From Planctomycetales bacterium (lineage in GTDB: Bacteria; Planctomycetota; Planctomycetia; Planctomycetales; Planctomycetaceae), in contig JAGVKR010000642.1 of the NCBI GenBank assembly GCA_020050375.1, positions 1 to 7,690 of the forward strand: a stretch of 7,690 nt of DNA, read 5' to 3'. Positions 6,264 to 7,690 of this stretch are shown here, piece by piece; position 1 is the first letter of the stretch; each line of letters opens with the position of its first letter. The notes below the pieces were generated by a model. It was given only the letters and a program-made list of their open reading frames with translations, was not told where the DNA came from and did no database searches. A program made the translations under genes and the position numbers.

Positions 6264-7001
6264 TCAGGCCGTTACCGTCTCTTCGATCGACTGCATCATC
6301 CAGCGGTCGATTTCGCGGAGGAGTCCGTCGTCGATCTGATTGCGAAAGTCGTAACTGCATGCGTTAACCGACAAGCCAGCCGACCACAGCAGGCGCTGGA
6401 GCCGCCGGACCGATTCGACCTGCGCCACGTCGTCACAACCCGCGCCCAGTAACACCCGTTTACCGCGCAACGCATCGAAGTGCGTCAGCCATCGCTGCTG
6501 CGACGGCAAATCGGGCGAGAGCGCAACGATCCCGCCGAACCATTCGGGGCGAGCGAGCCCGGTTTGCAGCGCCAGCAGGGCTTCGTCCCCGACGCCCGCC
6601 AGATAAATCCGTTCGCTGTGCACGTGGTACTTGCGCCGCAAACCGACGACGGTTTCGAAGATGCACTCTTCCAGGCGTTGGCCGGGCCGGTTGCGTACCG
6701 CGACGCCGAAGCAGTTGCGATCGCTGATTCGCCGCATCAACGCACGAAAGTCTCGCTGCGGTCCGTCGGCCGGAGTCAGCCAGACGATCAGGGGATAAGC
6801 GTAACCGGCTTCGTAGTGATCGGGAATGTGGAGATCGTCCGCCGCGTGACGCGGGATTTGAAGCTCGATTTGCGACGTTGCGGCGGGAAGCTCTCCTGCC
6901 GAGAAACCAGTCGCCAGATCGCCCGCGCGCCGGGAAGCGGCGTTTCCGGCGGAGGCAACCGTCGACAGGTGGAGCAGGTCGGAAGTAAGGCGCGATGTCA
7001 T
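6264..7001 (-). CDS. Alpha/beta-hydrolase-fold protein with degenerate active site
   Basis: A 245-residue protein resembling the phospholipase/carboxylesterase and esterase-D branch of alpha/beta hydrolases. Fold landmarks are recognisable: HIPDHYEAGYAYPLIVWL (58-75) for the first core strands, RIYLAGVGDEALLAL (131-145) for the nucleophile elbow, FGGIVALSPDLP (155-166), GKRVLLGAGCDD (180-191) at the acid position and LLREIDRWMM (227-236) as the last helix. The catalytic positions are altered: GxSxG reads G136-V-G138-D-E140, the oxyanion HG after the first core strand reads TP, and the histidine position near the C-terminus reads N221. Only the Asp (D190/D191) remains. It is probably not a serine hydrolase and may bind a ligand or partner. 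No signal peptide is evident. The ATG overlaps the amidase TGA (ATGA at 7001-6998), and GGGAG at 7015-7011 is a fair ribosome binding site. Expression is probably coupled to the amidase. Family assignment is good; biological role unknown. Confidence 0.75.
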   Translation of the reverse strand: MTSRLTSDLLHLSTVASAGNAASRRAGDLATGFSAGELPAATSQIELQIPRHAADDLHIPDHYEAGYAYPLIVWLTPADGPQRDFRALMRRISDRNCFGVAVRNRPGQRLEECIFETVVGLRRKYHVHSERIYLAGVGDEALLALQTGLARPEWFGGIVALSPDLPSQQRWLTHFDALRGKRVLLGAGCDDVAQVESVRRLQRLLWSAGLSVNACSYDFRNQIDDGLLREIDRWMMQSIEETVTA

Positions 7002-7677
7002 CGCAGGAAGCTCCCAGAGGTGGAGGCGACTTGCTCGACTGGAACGCCATCAGCGTTCAGACCGAACAGGATGGTCGGCTCATCAGCGGCGATATCCGCC
7101 ATCGGAAAAAACTTGCCGGGGCACTCCGTCGCCGAGGCGCGGATGTCTTTGTGCCCGACGATATTGGCGGACGCGATGTGGTATTCGTTCTTGAGCGTTT
7201 GGACGAGCAGCTTCATGCTCCGGCGCTGCGCCGGCGTCGGGGGGGAGTTCTCGAAGTTGCCGACCAGGCAAACGCCGATTCCGCGCTCGTTGTAATCCTT
7301 GTTGCTGCTGCCGGCGTGAGCCCCCTGGATCTGAGTCTTCCAGCGAAAGGTGGGCTCGATCGCACCGTCGGCCATTCCCTGCCCGTTGCCGATCACAAAG
7401 TGATAGCCGATTCCCAGCCAGGGATTGCCGTTCTTATCTTTGTTCTTGATGTGCGATTCGTGGATTGTTTCGACGCTGCCCGAGTTGGTCGCCGTGTGGT
7501 GAACGACGACGTACTGCCAGACACGCGGAGTCGCCGTCGGCTTCCACGGGTTGCCGCCCGGCGAGGGGATCGCGGTCGTCAGCCCCTGGACTGGTGGCCG
7601 TCGCCCGACGTTCCCCAGACTGGATGAAGCCGGATGAGTGGAAATCGACGGGGACGGCGGCAAGACCGACGACGGTG
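6998..7677 (-). CDS. N-acetylmuramoyl-L-alanine amidase (Amidase_2/PGRP fold), 5' end missing
   Basis: This zinc enzyme class cuts the bond between N-acetylmuramic acid and L-alanine in peptidoglycan. Numbering from the TTG at 7663, the zinc and catalytic set is complete: H55 in VVVHHTAT, Y87 in GIGYHFVIG, H171 in VGHKDI, and C181 in TECPG, with T179 where T7 lysozyme has Lys. Also typical are GAHAGSSNKDYNERGIGVCLVG (interrupted here: GAHAG at 114-118, N125 to G135) and QRRSMKLLVQTL. Residues 1-45 are rich in Pro, Ser and Thr, like a linker after a signal or membrane segment. The frame stays open past TTG to the contig edge with no ribosome binding site before it, so the true start is most likely beyond the window. 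The last 13 window bases are adapter, so genomic sequence ends at 7677. The product may act on the cell's own wall or on foreign peptidoglycan; with no export signal visible this is undecided. Stop overlaps the start of the hydrolase-like gene. Confidence 0.9.
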
Positions 7678-7690
7678 AGATCGGAAGAGC
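7678..7690. other. Illumina adapter remnant at the contig end
   Basis: The window ends in AGATCGGAAGAGC, the 13-base start shared by Illumina TruSeq adapters. An exact match placed exactly at the end of the sequence is very unlikely by chance. It should be trimmed; otherwise it adds false in-frame codons to the amidase. Confidence 0.93.

Noticed and set aside
6250..6265. Small hairpin CGCA-ATAG-TGCG over the WD40 stop codon as a terminator
   Set aside because: Only 4-5 base pairs and no T-tract on either strand.
7661..7663. TTG as the true start of the amidase
   Set aside because: The frame is open beyond it to the contig end, there is no ribosome binding site, and the Pro/Ser-rich residues look like an internal linker. 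Treated as a 5'-partial gene.

Overview
The window looks like a fragment of a GC-rich chromosome from a member of the Planctomycetota. This is inferred from gene content and style: a large exported protein made only of WD40 repeats, a ROK glucokinase with a non-standard zinc motif, an alpha/beta-hydrolase of a type I associate with this phylum, and few clear Shine-Dalgarno sites. Neither the species nor the genus can be read from it. The right end is almost certainly a contig end, because the last 13 bases (7678-7690) are exactly the start of the Illumina TruSeq adapter.

Left block, minus strand, read from 3373 down to 1: a ROK-family glucokinase (3373-2363); a small HicB-like antitoxin (2349-2047) whose ribosome binding site overlaps the glucokinase stop codon; a VapC-type PIN-domain toxin (2050-1586) with a 4-base ATGA overlap with the antitoxin; a 69-base gap holding an imperfect inverted repeat; and the 5' five-sixths of lepA (elongation factor 4), which runs off the left edge. 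The tight spacing suggests that glucokinase, antitoxin and toxin are one transcript, possibly continuing into lepA.

Middle: a 123-base divergent promoter region (3374-3496). On its plus side is one 920-codon gene for a secreted or periplasmic protein that divides cleanly into 21 WD40-type blades, enough for three seven-bladed propellers, and no other domain.

Right block, minus strand: a peptidoglycan amidase (N-acetylmuramoyl-L-alanine amidase, Amidase_2/PGRP fold), 5'-incomplete at the contig edge, overlaps by ATGA the gene for an alpha/beta-hydrolase-like protein. In that protein the nucleophile serine, the oxyanion HG and the catalytic histidine all appear to be replaced. It ends 4 bases from the convergent end of the WD40 gene.

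There are no RNA genes, CRISPR arrays or insertion sequences. The most notable points are the toxin-antitoxin pair inside a glucokinase-lepA gene run, the apparently catalytically dead hydrolase coupled to a wall amidase, the 21-blade exported propeller protein, back-to-back promoters with a probably leaderless glucokinase mRNA, and the sequencing adapter left at the end of the contig.
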